Part shown: positions 37,375-45,353 of the stretch, piece after piece
Position numbering within the stretch: position 1 is the first letter of the stretch
How the letters are laid out: each line of letters starts with the position of its first letter
NCBI RefSeq assembly: GCF_900635445.1
Contig: NZ_LR134117.1
Span: forward strand, 4,340,001-4,404,000
DNA from: Serratia odorifera
GTDB taxonomy: Bacteria; Pseudomonadota; Gammaproteobacteria; Enterobacterales; Enterobacteriaceae
DNA: 64,000 bases
Direction of reading: 5' to 3'
Made by a program: the position numbers and the translations under genes
Notes under the pieces: model-generated
The model's input: only the letters and a program-made list of their open reading frames with translations
Told to the model about the DNA's origin: nothing
The model's database searches: none

Positions 37375-37800
37375 TTAATCTTCGATCGGTATCACCAACA
37401 GGTCGACCTGCAGCGTATTAATCGCCTGACGCGTCGACGACTTCAAACGGCTCCAGATATCATGATGGTGGCCGAAGATAATCAGATCGAACCCTTTTTC
37501 TTTCGCCGCGTTGTTCAGTTCCTCCGTTAATTCCCCACGGCCGATGATCACCTCATCAACAGGATATGATGAGGATTTCTTGAACGATTCAAGAATGTTT
37601 TTTGCACGTTCAGAAAAGGTGTGATCGGTGTAGTTGTAGGCGCCAACCCCCAGTTCGGCGTAATAGCCGGTATGATGGACATCGATATATATCATTGAAA
37701 GTTTGGCGTTTAAGGCACCGGCTAGCTTTGCACCCTTATCCAACAGGATTTCTGCATCTTCACTGAGATCGGTTGCAACGACAATATGTTGATATGCCAT
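37375..37800 (-). CDS. Universal stress protein, UspA family
   Basis: A 141-residue UspA-fold protein. It begins MAYQHIVVATDLSEDAEIL and carries FGHHHDIWSRLKSSTRQAINTLQVDLLVIP, matching the UspA C-terminal nucleotide-binding loop in modified form. UspA subtype is likelier than UspC or UspE from length and sequence, but which paralogue is uncertain. Confidence 0.88.
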   Translation of the reverse strand: MAYQHIVVATDLSEDAEILLDKGAKLAGALNAKLSMIYIDVHHTGYYAELGVGAYNYTDHTFSERAKNILESFKKSSSYPVDEVIIGRGELTEELNNAAKEKGFDLIIFGHHHDIWSRLKSSTRQAINTLQVDLLVIPIED

Positions 37801-38034
37801 GATTACTGCCCTCCGCATTGCGCTTGCCCACAGGCGGCGTTCCTGACCACCGGCTTTCTATCCTCCTGATAGATACTGACAGTTTAGGCCAATGGCGATA
37901 CGGTTGCCGAACATCAATGCACACCTGGCGGAAACCAGCGCGCCGTTAATTACCCGGTCATTGCCGGTCACCTTAACGACTCCCCAGCCGCGCCAACCTC
38001 CTGGCCGTAGCGTTTTCTCACGCGACGAGGACCC

Positions 38035-38059
38035 AAAAAAGCCCGGCAATCGCCGGGCT
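38035..38059 (-). terminator. Intrinsic terminator of YgdI/YgdR-like gene
   Basis: On the minus strand GCCCGGC/GCCGGGC (38041-38047 with 38052-38058) with a four-base loop is followed by six T. Confidence 0.9.
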
Positions 38060-38082
38060 CGCATGGTCAGATGACGCTGACG

Positions 38083-38307
38083 TCAGCGCTCGATTTCAGA
38101 CATCTCTCTGACTTCATCTCGGTTGATCTGCTGCTGCGTACCATTAGCATCTTTATACTTAATCAGCCCGGTCGCATTGTCCTCCGACGGTTTACCCTCA
38201 CTGATGATGGTGCGGCCGTCGTTTGTATGGATAGCATAATTGCTTGAGCAACCTGCTAAAAAAGCAGAAATCAGCGTAACACACAGTACAGAGGCTAATT
38301 TTTTCAT
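38083..38307 (-). CDS. YgdI/YgdR family lipoprotein
   Basis: A 74-residue small lipoprotein: signal peptide with lipobox LAGC (Cys20), then an SH3-like mature part beginning SSNYAIHTNDGRTI and ending EVREMSEIER. Known family members are small outer- or inner-membrane-anchored proteins of unclear role. A strong terminator follows. Confidence 0.9.
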   Translation of the reverse strand: MKKLASVLCVTLISAFLAGCSSNYAIHTNDGRTIISEGKPSEDNATGLIKYKDANGTQQQINRDEVREMSEIER

Positions 38308-38452
38308 GGTTGCTAACTCCCTATAATGGACACAGTATAATATTTAGCATAATTTATGTTTTTTGCCATATGGATTAGTGCTTTATACTGCATTCTATGA
38401 ATTATAAGACAGTTCCGACTGCCTGACGCTGCACTGCAGCAATGGCTGCGTA

Positions 38453-39358
38453 TCAACCGCCGGAACGGGTTTTGTCGGCCGCATCTTCCTCCAGCGGGCC
38501 ACTTTTGCCCAGGTCGCACCCCGTTAGCGGATTTACCCGCGGATCGGACCGGGTTCGTTGGGCCATCGCCTCCACATCACTCTGCTGTTCCAACGGCAAT
38601 ACCACGCTGGCGACCCCTTCGCCTCCATCCACGGCCGGCTGCGGTTCGGCAACATAGTGCAGATTTTCGTCCGCGTTCCAACTGCCACGTACTTCACCTT
38701 CCGCCGACATATTGAAATATTGGTCGGCGTATTCTTCGATCGGCGGCAATTTACCCGGAGGGAAATTGTTGCGGATCGCATACAGCGCTTTTTCAAAGGA
38801 GATCTGATGCGCCACTTCGCGGGTCATCAGAAAGCCGAGCGCCTGCTTGACGCCGGGATCGTCAGTGACGTTGATCAACCGCTCATAGATGATTTTGGCA
38901 CGCGCTTCGGCGGCGATATTGGAGCGCAAATCAGCGGTGGGTTCGCCGATGGTATCGATATAGGCGGCACTCCAGGGGACGCCGGCAGAATTGGTCAACG
39001 CCGGGCCGCCACCGTACAACAGCGACGTGATATGGCTGTCATTGCCATTGCCGGTCAGCGAACGGTACAGTTCCGCTTCACTTTCCGTGGCTTCAGCCAG
39101 CTGTCCTTTCGCTCCCTTGTTCAACATACCCACCAGAGAACCGATAATTTCCAGATGGCTCAACTCTTCGGTGGCGATATCGAGCAGCATATCGCGGCGC
39201 CCGAGATCGTCTTCACCCAGTCCCTGGATAAAATAGCGGCAGGCCGCAGCCAGTTCGCCTTGCGGTCCACCAAATTGTTCAAGCAATAGGTTGGCCAGGC
39301 CCGGATTGGGCTCTGATACGCGGACGGTGTATTGCAGCTTTTTTACGTGTCGAAACAT
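38453..39358 (-). CDS. Manganese (non-haem) catalase, KatN-like
   Basis: A 301-residue ferritin-like di-manganese catalase that breaks down hydrogen peroxide. Metal ligands appear in LGEDDLGRRDMLLDIATEELSHLEIIG, where E-x2-H is the second ligand pair, and in TREVAHQISFEKAL. The ATG at 39358 follows CAGGAG; the longer frame upstream is not conserved. It sits 74 bases after a YciE-like gene. In Salmonella katN is in the yciGFE-katN stress operon, so the grouping is conserved. Confidence 0.9.
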   Translation of the reverse strand: MFRHVKKLQYTVRVSEPNPGLANLLLEQFGGPQGELAAACRYFIQGLGEDDLGRRDMLLDIATEELSHLEIIGSLVGMLNKGAKGQLAEATESEAELYRSLTGNGNDSHITSLLYGGGPALTNSAGVPWSAAYIDTIGEPTADLRSNIAAEARAKIIYERLINVTDDPGVKQALGFLMTREVAHQISFEKALYAIRNNFPPGKLPPIEEYADQYFNMSAEGEVRGSWNADENLHYVAEPQPAVDGGEGVASVVLPLEQQSDVEAMAQRTRSDPRVNPLTGCDLGKSGPLEEDAADKTRSGG

Positions 39359-39432
39359 GATGTTCTCCTGTTCAGTACCCCCGCACCTTGGCAAGTGCCC
39401 GGTTCTGTAGGCTGAAACGGCATCAACTCCGG

Positions 39433-39939
39433 TCAATTTTTGGCTTCCACTTCCGGTGTGGCAGAGCGCACCAGAAATTGCTCGGTCACCGTCGGTAAAT
39501 GCGTCAACGCCCACTCGGCCATTTTCTGTTCCTGCTCACGGATTTGCTCAAAGATGCGCGCGCCTTCGGTATCGCCGACCAGTTCGGCAGCGGCAATCAG
39601 CGAGGTGTAACAACCCATCTCAAAATTCTCAAAGGTATAGCTGCTGATGGCGCCCTTGACGACTTCATCTTCAGTAAACATTCCCCCCAACGCCTGACCC
39701 ATGGCGGTCATTTTGCCCATGGTATCTTTCAGCGCCGAATTGGAGGTGTCGTTGCGTTCAATAACCGTTTGTAATAACGCCTGTTGTTGCAGCGTTTCAT
39801 CGATGTGCTGCTCAATGCGCGCTTTGAGATCGGGATAATGTTCCAAGCGGTCGGCCATACTACGCAACATGGTTTCCGCCTGCTTTTCCATCGCGTGGGC
39901 GTCACGTAGCCAGTCAAGATAATTTTCTTCGTATGTCAT
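39433..39939 (-). CDS. yciE: Ferritin-like protein, YciE/YciF family
   Basis: A 168-residue four-helix ferritin-like protein (DUF892). The first helix NYLDWLRDAHAMEKQAETML and the later YTSLIAAAELVGDTEGARIFEQIREQE match YciE more than YciF. It is probably stationary-phase induced and co-transcribed with the Mn-catalase. Confidence 0.87.
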   Translation of the reverse strand: MTYEENYLDWLRDAHAMEKQAETMLRSMADRLEHYPDLKARIEQHIDETLQQQALLQTVIERNDTSNSALKDTMGKMTAMGQALGGMFTEDEVVKGAISSYTFENFEMGCYTSLIAAAELVGDTEGARIFEQIREQEQKMAEWALTHLPTVTEQFLVRSATPEVEAKN

Positions 39940-40407
39940 GCTGCTACCTCGCTAAGGGGTGCTGGTAGGTGATATATCAAACTTTAGGTTAGGAATTTTA
40001 TTAACAAATTTAAAATGACTTATATATCCCCCATTTAAAACAGATGGGGTTATTAGCCCGCTATTTCACCATAATGCCATCGGTAAAAATGTTAATCATT
40101 CCACGCGGGCATATTATAAACGATAGACCTTAATAGCGATTTTTCGAGGTCGTAATAGATAAAAAATTGAAAATTGTGGTAATTATTTTCGCAATACGCC
40201 CAACGGTTAAATAAAACAATTAAATGTTTTATTTTTGTTATTGAATTATTTCAGAGAATTTCAGTGGGTTTAAATTTTTATATCACACCGCTATCCCATG
40301 GAAAAAATCGTCATAGGCTCTATAGTTTTACCTGATCGGAGAAATCTTAATTTCTTTGATATCAGCAAACCCTCATTAAATTAACTCTCTTTATTCAGGA
40401 GGTTATT
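39940..40407. other. AT-rich divergent region between yciE and yciG
   Basis: About 470 bases, very AT-rich. A 9-bp hairpin (AATAAAACA at 40210-40218 with TGTTTTATT at 40225-40233, then TTT) could be a weak terminator or a regulatory structure. Promoters for both divergent stress genes must lie here, but I could not single out boxes. Confidence 0.5.
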
Positions 40408-40626
40408 ATGGTAGAGCATCGTGGCGGTTCAGGTAATTTTGCTGAAGACAGGGAACGCGCTTCTGAAGCCGGTAAAAAAGGCGGTCAAGAGAGCGGTGGG
40501 AATTTCAAAAACGATCCACAACGCGCTGCGGAGGCAGGTAAAAAAGGCGGTCAGGTCAGCGGTGGTAACTTTAAAAATGACCCTGAGCGCGCCGCTGAGG
40601 CCGGCAAAAAAGGCGGGCAACATTAA
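40408..40626 (+). CDS. yciG: KGG-repeat stress protein, YciG family
   Basis: A 72-residue very hydrophilic protein made of three near-identical units of about 23 residues (GGSGNFAEDRERASEAGKKGG, then two SGGNFKNDP-RAAEAGKKGG copies). This is the KGG motif of stress-induced YciG/GsiB-type proteins. AGGAGG at 40397-40402 is a strong ribosome site. It runs divergent to yciE-katN, unlike the single-direction operon of E. coli. Confidence 0.9.
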   Translation: MVEHRGGSGNFAEDRERASEAGKKGGQESGGNFKNDPQRAAEAGKKGGQVSGGNFKNDPERAAEAGKKGGQH

Positions 40627-40835
40627 GCGTATCGGCGCTTGACGTTAGCCGTTCTGCCAGGTTATTTGCCGCCAGCCAGCCCTGCAATGGGGTTGGCTGT
40701 AGGTAATTGGCATAATAAACATCATTGATGTGGCATCGTTGAATCTGCCTGTACCGCACCAATCCAACAACCGCCGGTACGCCATGACAGATTTGTTCTT
40801 CTGGCATCGACAGCAATTCGTTTGAGGAGTTGAAC

Positions 40836-41792
40836 ATGCAGCACACTTCTTTTACACGCGCCCATCGCCACACCATCAGTACCGAGTTGAAGCTGCAATT
40901 GGTCGATTTGACTACCTTTCAGTTTGCCAATCGCGTGCCGGAAGTGGTCAGCCTGTGCAAGGTGAAAGATTATATAAAAACCCATAATAATCAGCCTGTC
41001 ATCAATGTATTCAGTACCATGCATGCCACGCCCGCTACGTTGCTTGACGAGCTGAAAAGTATTACCGTCAACCTGGCAGACAGCGCCGCTCGCTGCCACT
41101 GCGGGTTATGCGGCGGCGGGGCACGAATCGACCACCGGGCTGTCTGCGGATTCGGCCAGAATATTCACGTCAGCGTTGAGGACGCCAATCAGGCCGCTTA
41201 TCTTTGTCAGGCGCTAAAGGCATACTTGCCGCATTTTATCGCATTGAATGATTCGTCGCCGTTTAACCAACCCGACCCCGCTGACGCGGTACCTTCCCCC
41301 ATCAGACCAAGGCCGGAGCTGGGTAGCGTCGAAATCGGCATATGCGATTCGCCCCTTACCTTGCCCCATGCGGCCATGCTGTGCGGCTATGCGCAGCTGT
41401 TGGTCAATTTGCTGCTTGCCGTTCAGCCTGATGTCCCCGTAGATCGAGACGCCTGCTACGCCAGCAACCTGCGCAATGCACGCCGTGCGGGCGTGTCAGC
41501 CCATTATACCGATCCCCTGAAGGGAGAAACCGTCATGTTGAAGCAGCACATTGACGCCACGCTAACGCTGTTGACGCAACTCAGCAAGGAGGATGAGTGC
41601 GGCGTAATAAAATACTTCCGTCATTATTTGCAGCAAGAATATCATGACGGAGAATTGTTACGTCATAACTTGGACGTTGGTGTCGGCACGGCTGGCATCG
41701 CCCGTTCCATGATCAATTTACTGATCCCTCCTGAGCATATTATTGTTAATGAGCAATCCATGCTCCAGCGGAGTGCCTATGAAACTTTATGA
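40836..41792 (+). CDS. Shortened YbdK-like (GCS2) carboxylate-amine ligase homologue
   Basis: A 318-residue protein related to YbdK (372 residues), the glutamate-cysteine ligase type 2 fold. Aligned pieces are HTISTELKLQLVD (YbdK FTLGIELEMQVVN), CGGGARI, GFGQNIHVSVED (YbdK FGQHVHVGCASG), LPHFIALNDSSPF and LGSVEIGICDSPLTLPHA. Two blocks are missing, one between CGGG and FGQ and one where YbdK has its ATP/metal loop before the HFGTVEV strand. The first His of HVHV is Asn here, and the IELE glutamate pair is altered. Loss of ligase activity is likely, though the frame is intact. Good GAGGAG ribosome site. Confidence 0.75.
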   Translation: MQHTSFTRAHRHTISTELKLQLVDLTTFQFANRVPEVVSLCKVKDYIKTHNNQPVINVFSTMHATPATLLDELKSITVNLADSAARCHCGLCGGGARIDHRAVCGFGQNIHVSVEDANQAAYLCQALKAYLPHFIALNDSSPFNQPDPADAVPSPIRPRPELGSVEIGICDSPLTLPHAAMLCGYAQLLVNLLLAVQPDVPVDRDACYASNLRNARRAGVSAHYTDPLKGETVMLKQHIDATLTLLTQLSKEDECGVIKYFRHYLQQEYHDGELLRHNLDVGVGTAGIARSMINLLIPPEHIIVNEQSMLQRSAYETL

Positions 41793-41964
41793 GTTGCTGA
41801 TAGGGAAATTCTCGGTATATGTGGTAGCGAAAAATGAGGAGCATGCCAAATACCAGGCAATGGAAATAGCCTTTCACCTCGCCGAACGGGGGCCAAGCAT
41901 GTATATATCGGGAATGATACTGTGTGAAGCCGATACTGTTCACCTGGAACGTTACCATCACTGA
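41779..41964 (+). CDS. Hypothetical 61-residue protein coupled to the YbdK-like gene
   Basis: It begins MKLYELLIGKFSVYVVAKNEEHAKYQAM, inside the last 14 bases of the YbdK-like gene, which implies translational coupling. The product is soluble, with a beta-helix pattern and no motif I know. Confidence 0.6.
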   Translation: MKLYELLIGKFSVYVVAKNEEHAKYQAMEIAFHLAERGPSMYISGMILCEADTVHLERYHH

Positions 41965-42102
41965 ATGCATGCCGATAAAATTTATTTTTATTTTATTTCC
42001 CTTATGCCAATCCATGAAAAATGCCATAAGAAATACAAATAAAAAATTAGAAAATTTATTATTTCTAATGGTTTCAATCAGGAAGACGGTCTATTATTAA
42101 AG

Positions 42103-42247
42103 TGTCGTTTCACGACAATATAGAGTCGCTTCGTTACCCCACACGGCTCATGGATTTGAGCCACCTCCTCAACGAAGCAGACCTATCGCGACAAGTTAAT
42201 TTCCCCTTTGCATTTGCAAACCCGGCCTTACGGCCGGGTTCTTTCTC
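42103..42247 (+). ncRNA. Candidate structured small RNA
   Basis: The segment shows three hairpins in a row. (1) TGTCGT/ACGACA at 42103-42117. (2) A long arm, GCTTCGTT (42128-42135) pairing with AACGAAGC (42171-42178) plus GTC/GAC outside, enclosing GGCTCA/TGAGCC (42145-42162), with unpaired ACCCCACAC and ACCTCCTC strands. (3) A terminator, AACCCGGCC/GGCCGGGTT at 42219-42240, followed by CTTTCTCTCT. A possible -10 TATTAT lies at 42092-42097. The exposed CCTCC could pair with ribosome sites. There is no coding frame of note. No known RNA was recognised. Confidence 0.5.
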
Positions 42248-42396
42248 TCTATCGCACGAATGCGGTGCCACGCATCGCCCTTCTCAGGCGAGTACCATGA
42301 TTATTTTTTACTTTGTCATGGCTGCTATGGTTGTCCCCCTTTGATAATCCTGACTCAACACCATGGCATTTATAGATCCCTTGATGGAACATCCTG

Positions 42397-42786
42397 TTAC
42401 TCAGGCAATAGTTTAAGCATTCTTTGAAATGACGGGCAGGATAAATGGTCACTGGCCGGGCAAGCGACCACATGCCGTAAACCATCGCGTACCGCACTCA
42501 GGCGCCGAATGGTGTTATCTATTTCTGTCGCTTTGGCCGCCAGACGTTGACGATCTATCTGCATTTGTCCCTGCGCATTAAACATGGCGCTGATTTCCGT
42601 CAATTGCAGGCCAGCCTGCCGACCCAGTTTGATAATCGCCAGCGTTTGTAACACGCTCGGATGGTATTGCCTGCGCAAGCCGCGACGACCAATCGAATGG
42701 ATCAATCCTTGCTCTTCATAGTAACGCAACGCGGATGCTGCCAAACCGCTGCGTTTTGCCACCTCGGCAATGTCCAGCTCGTTCAT
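42397..42786 (-). CDS. MerR-family regulator
   Basis: A 129-residue regulator: MerR HTH (DIAEVAKRSGLAASALRYYEEQGLI, residues 4-28), a dimerisation coiled helix, and a C-terminal VACPASDHLSCPSFQRML with two cysteines seven residues apart that could bind a metal or sense redox. The ATG at 42786 gives the normal length. It is divergent from a DUF2938 gene, whose 19-bp-spacer promoter lies in the gap. Confidence 0.88.
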   Translation of the reverse strand: MNELDIAEVAKRSGLAASALRYYEEQGLIHSIGRRGLRRQYHPSVLQTLAIIKLGRQAGLQLTEISAMFNAQGQMQIDRQRLAAKATEIDNTIRRLSAVRDGLRHVVACPASDHLSCPSFQRMLKLLPE

Positions 42787-42788
42787 GC

Positions 42789-42819
42789 TTGACCTCAAGT
42801 CAACATTAAGTTGCACAAT
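42789..42819 (+). promoter_or_regulatory. MerR-type promoter (19-bp spacer)
   Basis: A -35 TTGACC at 42789-42794 and -10 CACAAT at 42814-42819 are separated by 19 bases containing the part-palindrome TCAAGTCAACATTAAGTT. The long spacer is the hallmark of promoters that MerR proteins activate by untwisting DNA. It reads toward the DUF2938 gene. Confidence 0.7.
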
Positions 42820-42882
42820 GACGCCCACTCTACCACCGCAGCCAATCACTGGCTGCACTCGTCATCATCTTGAGAGAAAAAC

Positions 42883-43389
42883 ATGACCACTACCAATACC
42901 ATCATCGCCACTTGTTTTATCGGTATCCTCGGCACCGGCGTTATGGATGTATGGGCATTGATACTGCGAAAAATGTTCGGCATCAAACCGCTGGATTATG
43001 CCTTGGTAGGGCGCTGGGTCGGCCTGATGAGGCACGGGCAATTTTGCCACCGAACCATCATAACCACGCCGTCGATAGCCGGGGAGCGCCAGCTCGGTTG
43101 GTTGTTGCATTACGCCATCGGCATGGCCTGCGCGGCGGTATTGATAGCCGCCGCCGGCTGGCCATGGCTGTATGCGCCAACCCTGGCACCGGCGCTGTTG
43201 GTCGGCGTCAGCAGCGTTATCGCACCGCTGCTGGTGATGCAGCCGGCGTTTGGTTTTGGCTTTGCGGCGACCAAAACGTCATCCCCGCTGCAAGCCTGTC
43301 TGCGTAGTCTGATGGCACATGGCGTGTTCGGCATCGGGTTGTATCTGGCGGCACGGCTATTCAATGAGCTGGGCTGTTTTATGCCATAA
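42883..43389 (+). CDS. DUF2938 family membrane protein
   Basis: A 168-residue protein with four hydrophobic helices (residues 5-27, about 68-90, 92-115 and 140-158). The ATCFIGILGTGVMDVWALILRKMFG start matches the DUF2938 family, of unknown function. It is divergent from a MerR regulator and probably its target. GAGAG precedes the ATG. Confidence 0.85.
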   Translation: MTTTNTIIATCFIGILGTGVMDVWALILRKMFGIKPLDYALVGRWVGLMRHGQFCHRTIITTPSIAGERQLGWLLHYAIGMACAAVLIAAAGWPWLYAPTLAPALLVGVSSVIAPLLVMQPAFGFGFAATKTSSPLQACLRSLMAHGVFGIGLYLAARLFNELGCFMP

Positions 43390-43480
43390 ACATAACCTAA
43401 TGATTGAGAATATACATAATGACCATTACTCGCGTTGACGCCGTGATCTTGACCCACCATCTCCGGACAGCTTTTGTATC

Positions 43481-44362
43481 TTAGGTTAACGATGCACGTT
43501 GCCGCCGGTATTCTCTCGGAGAGTGATATCCCAGCGCACTGTGCGGGTGGTTTTCATTGTAATGCGTGAACGCCGCTGCAAGGTTTCGCAGGGCTGTTCT
43601 CACATCCGGTTTCGGCATGAACGCGATATAGTCTTCCTTCATCGTCTTCACGAACCGTTCGGCCATGCCATTGCTCTGCGGGCTGCTCACCGCTGTTGTA
43701 CACGGCTCCAGATTCAGCTCTTTGGCGAACCTCCGCGTTTCATGCGCGGTATATGCTGAACCGTTGTCCGTCAGCCACTGCACTGGTGTTTCCGGCAGCC
43801 TGTCGCCGAAGCGCTTTTCCACCGACCTCAGCATCACATCCTGCACCGTCGAACTGTCGTAGCCTCCGGTGCTTGCAGCCCAGTCTATGGCCTCTCTGTC
43901 GCAACAGTCCAGCGCGAACGTAACCCGCAGTTTTTCTCCGTTGTCACAGCCGAACTCGAAGCCATCTGAACACCAGCGCATATCGCTTTCTGCCACCGCT
44001 ATTTTGCCCTTATGTTCACGCTTTGGCCGCTCTGGTTTGTCATGCAATAACAACAGATTATGCTCGCTCATTATCCTGTAAAGCCGTTTGGCGTTCACGG
44101 GTGTCAGCCCCTCTGTGCGACGTTGCTTACGCAGGATGCCCCACACACGGCGATAGCCGTAACTGGGCATATCGCTGATGATATCGAGGAGCTCTGACAG
44201 TATTTCAGCGTCTGCTTCATCATTACGCCGCTTACAGCGCCTGTCCTGCCAGTCGGCAGAACGGTTAATTCGCAGTGACAGCTGCGCACGCGACACGCCC
44301 ATGGTGCGGCTGACCAGGGCTATTCCCCGTCCTTTGGCAACAAGGGCGCGTGCGCTATCCAT
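43481..44362 (-). CDS. IS2-group transposase OrfB (DDE integrase domain)
   Basis: A 293-residue integrase-fold domain. IS2 OrfB features are MDSARALVAKG at the start, DMRWCSDGFEF (first Asp), WLTDNGSAY (second Asp) and the later glutamate in SNGMAERFVK. It is expressed as an OrfAB fusion by a -1 frameshift; the slip region GCGAAAATG surrounds its start. No internal stops, so it is potentially active. Confidence 0.9.
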   Translation of the reverse strand: MDSARALVAKGRGIALVSRTMGVSRAQLSLRINRSADWQDRRCKRRNDEADAEILSELLDIISDMPSYGYRRVWGILRKQRRTEGLTPVNAKRLYRIMSEHNLLLLHDKPERPKREHKGKIAVAESDMRWCSDGFEFGCDNGEKLRVTFALDCCDREAIDWAASTGGYDSSTVQDVMLRSVEKRFGDRLPETPVQWLTDNGSAYTAHETRRFAKELNLEPCTTAVSSPQSNGMAERFVKTMKEDYIAFMPKPDVRTALRNLAAAFTHYNENHPHSALGYHSPREYRRQRASLT

Positions 44363-44715
44363 TTTCGCGACTGACCGTACTCCACAGCTTCTTTCAGGAT
44401 CTCAACTTCCATCGTCTTCTTGCCCAGCAGGCGCTGAAGCTCCCGGACCTGCTTCAGAGCAGCAGTAAGCTCAGAAGCTGGAACGACTTCTTCTCCGGCC
44501 GCAACGGCGGTGAGGCTGCCTTCCTGATACTGCTTCTTCCACTTAAACAGCAGGCTGGGCTGGATGCCATGCAGGCGGGCGACATGGGAGACATTCATGC
44601 CTGGCTCCATCGTCTGCTGGATAATGGCGATCTTTTCCTGAGGAGTTTTACGTTTACGGACTTCTTGCCCTAACAGGATCCCGGTCATCTCAAAATTGGT
44701 GTTAGTGTTAGACAT
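44320..44715 (-). CDS. IS2-group OrfA (helix-turn-helix)
   Basis: A 131-residue protein with an HTH (VSHVARLHGIQPSLLFKWKKQYQEG) and a C-terminal leucine-zipper-like coil (LKQVRELQRLLGKKTMEVEILKEA). It ends with the tail WIAHAPLLPKDGE typical of IS2 OrfA. It supplies DNA recognition for the OrfAB transposase. Confidence 0.9.
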   Translation of the reverse strand: MSNTNTNFEMTGILLGQEVRKRKTPQEKIAIIQQTMEPGMNVSHVARLHGIQPSLLFKWKKQYQEGSLTAVAAGEEVVPASELTAALKQVRELQRLLGKKTMEVEILKEAVEYGQSRKWIAHAPLLPKDGE

Positions 44716-44778
44716 ATATTCAAGCCTATCTCTTATCTGGAGATACAGCTACTGTCTGGTGTTTCAGGGGGCTACATC

Positions 44779-44927
44779 ACTCGCGTTGACGCCGCTGAGC
44801 AACGCTCATAGGCAGATTGTATTCGTGGTCGGGGCTGGCGGCTACCGAAGGTCGGTTACAGGGCATCGATAATTGATTGCCAGCGTCAGCTGGACAAAAC
44901 GGTTGCGCTGTAACGTTGCACCCAGCG
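44779..44927 (+). pseudogene. Remnant, possibly RidA-like
   Basis: With the left-hand ATGACCATT, the frame reads MTITRVDAAEQRS and then meets a stop; a shifted frame continues RQIVFVVGAGG. This faintly resembles the N-terminus of RidA-family proteins (MTITR-D-E-RSSQIV). No further match is clear, so only a degenerate start survives. Confidence 0.3.
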
Positions 44928-44949
44928 GGAACCTGATGGTTCCTTTTTT
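44928..44949 (+). terminator. Intrinsic terminator
   Basis: GGAACC-TGAT-GGTTCC (44928-44943) followed by six T. It probably belonged to the gene whose remnant precedes it. Confidence 0.75.
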
Positions 44950-44959
44950 ATTCTCCAAC

Positions 44960-45053
44960 TTACAACGGTTAAACGATAGCGTCGCCCATCCATAAAGCTT
45001 TCAGCGGCATAGCGCTCTCCATCAGGCGTTCGACGCCATAGGTCACGGTCTTG
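44960..45053 (-). pseudogene. icd: icd 3'-end remnant, copy A (degenerate)
   Basis: About 94 bases matching the + strand image of the icd 3' end at 57482. Shared runs are AACGATAGCGTCGCC, CTTTCAGC, CCATCAGGCGTTCGA and CATAGGTCACGGTCTTG, with scattered changes. It is the most decayed of three copies and probably an old attachment scar. Confidence 0.7.
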
Positions 45054-45353
45054 CGCCTGCCTTGGCGTTAACAGTCCCTATCGCCGCTTTAAACCTGCGT
45101 CGGCGATGCAGCACTAGCCCCCCGACAATATAAGTCGCTGAATAATAGGCGCGAATTAAATTGCCGATTTTTTGATAGCCGTTGAACCCTGGTTAAAGCA
45201 TCCGTATTTACAGTAGTCCCAGTTTAGTTTTACCCGCGGAAACGCTTAATAAAGAGCGGTCAATCAGCACCGCACAATGACCATTGTTCATCCTGATGCA
45301 TGATGTTTCCCTTCATGTAAATGACGTTTAATACATAAGAAGTTATACAGGCT
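45054..45353. other. Non-coding stretch before mig-14-like gene
   Basis: 300 bases with no open frame and mixed composition. It includes AATTAAATTGCCGATTTTTTG near 45160. It may be decayed island sequence. No RNA or repeat was recognised. Confidence 0.5.

Larger units (their letters stand above)
43444..44778 (-). mobile_element. IS3-family (IS2-group) insertion sequence
   Basis: An element of about 1.33 kb with orfA and orfB overlapping by 43 bases on the minus strand. The terminal regions share only a partial inverted repeat (left ...CTCCGGACAG, right end reversed ...ACACCAGACAG), so the exact ends are approximate. The right end resembles the published IS2 left terminus (CCCCCTGAA followed by CCAGACA). 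Confidence 0.85.
43428..44794. repeat. 16-bp direct repeats flanking the IS3-family element
   Basis: ACTCGCGTTGACGCCG occurs at 43428-43443 and again at 44779-44794, immediately outside the element. The left copy follows ATGACCATT, so it looks like the start of a gene. Confidence 0.85.

Noticed and set aside
40408..40626. DNA tandem repeat as a possible CRISPR or satellite
   Set aside because: The repeats are codon-phased and encode the KGG motif of YciG proteins.
44320..44362. orfA/orfB overlap in the IS3-family element as another sequencing frameshift
   Set aside because: A -1 frame relation between OrfA and OrfB is normal for IS3-family elements and serves programmed frameshifting.
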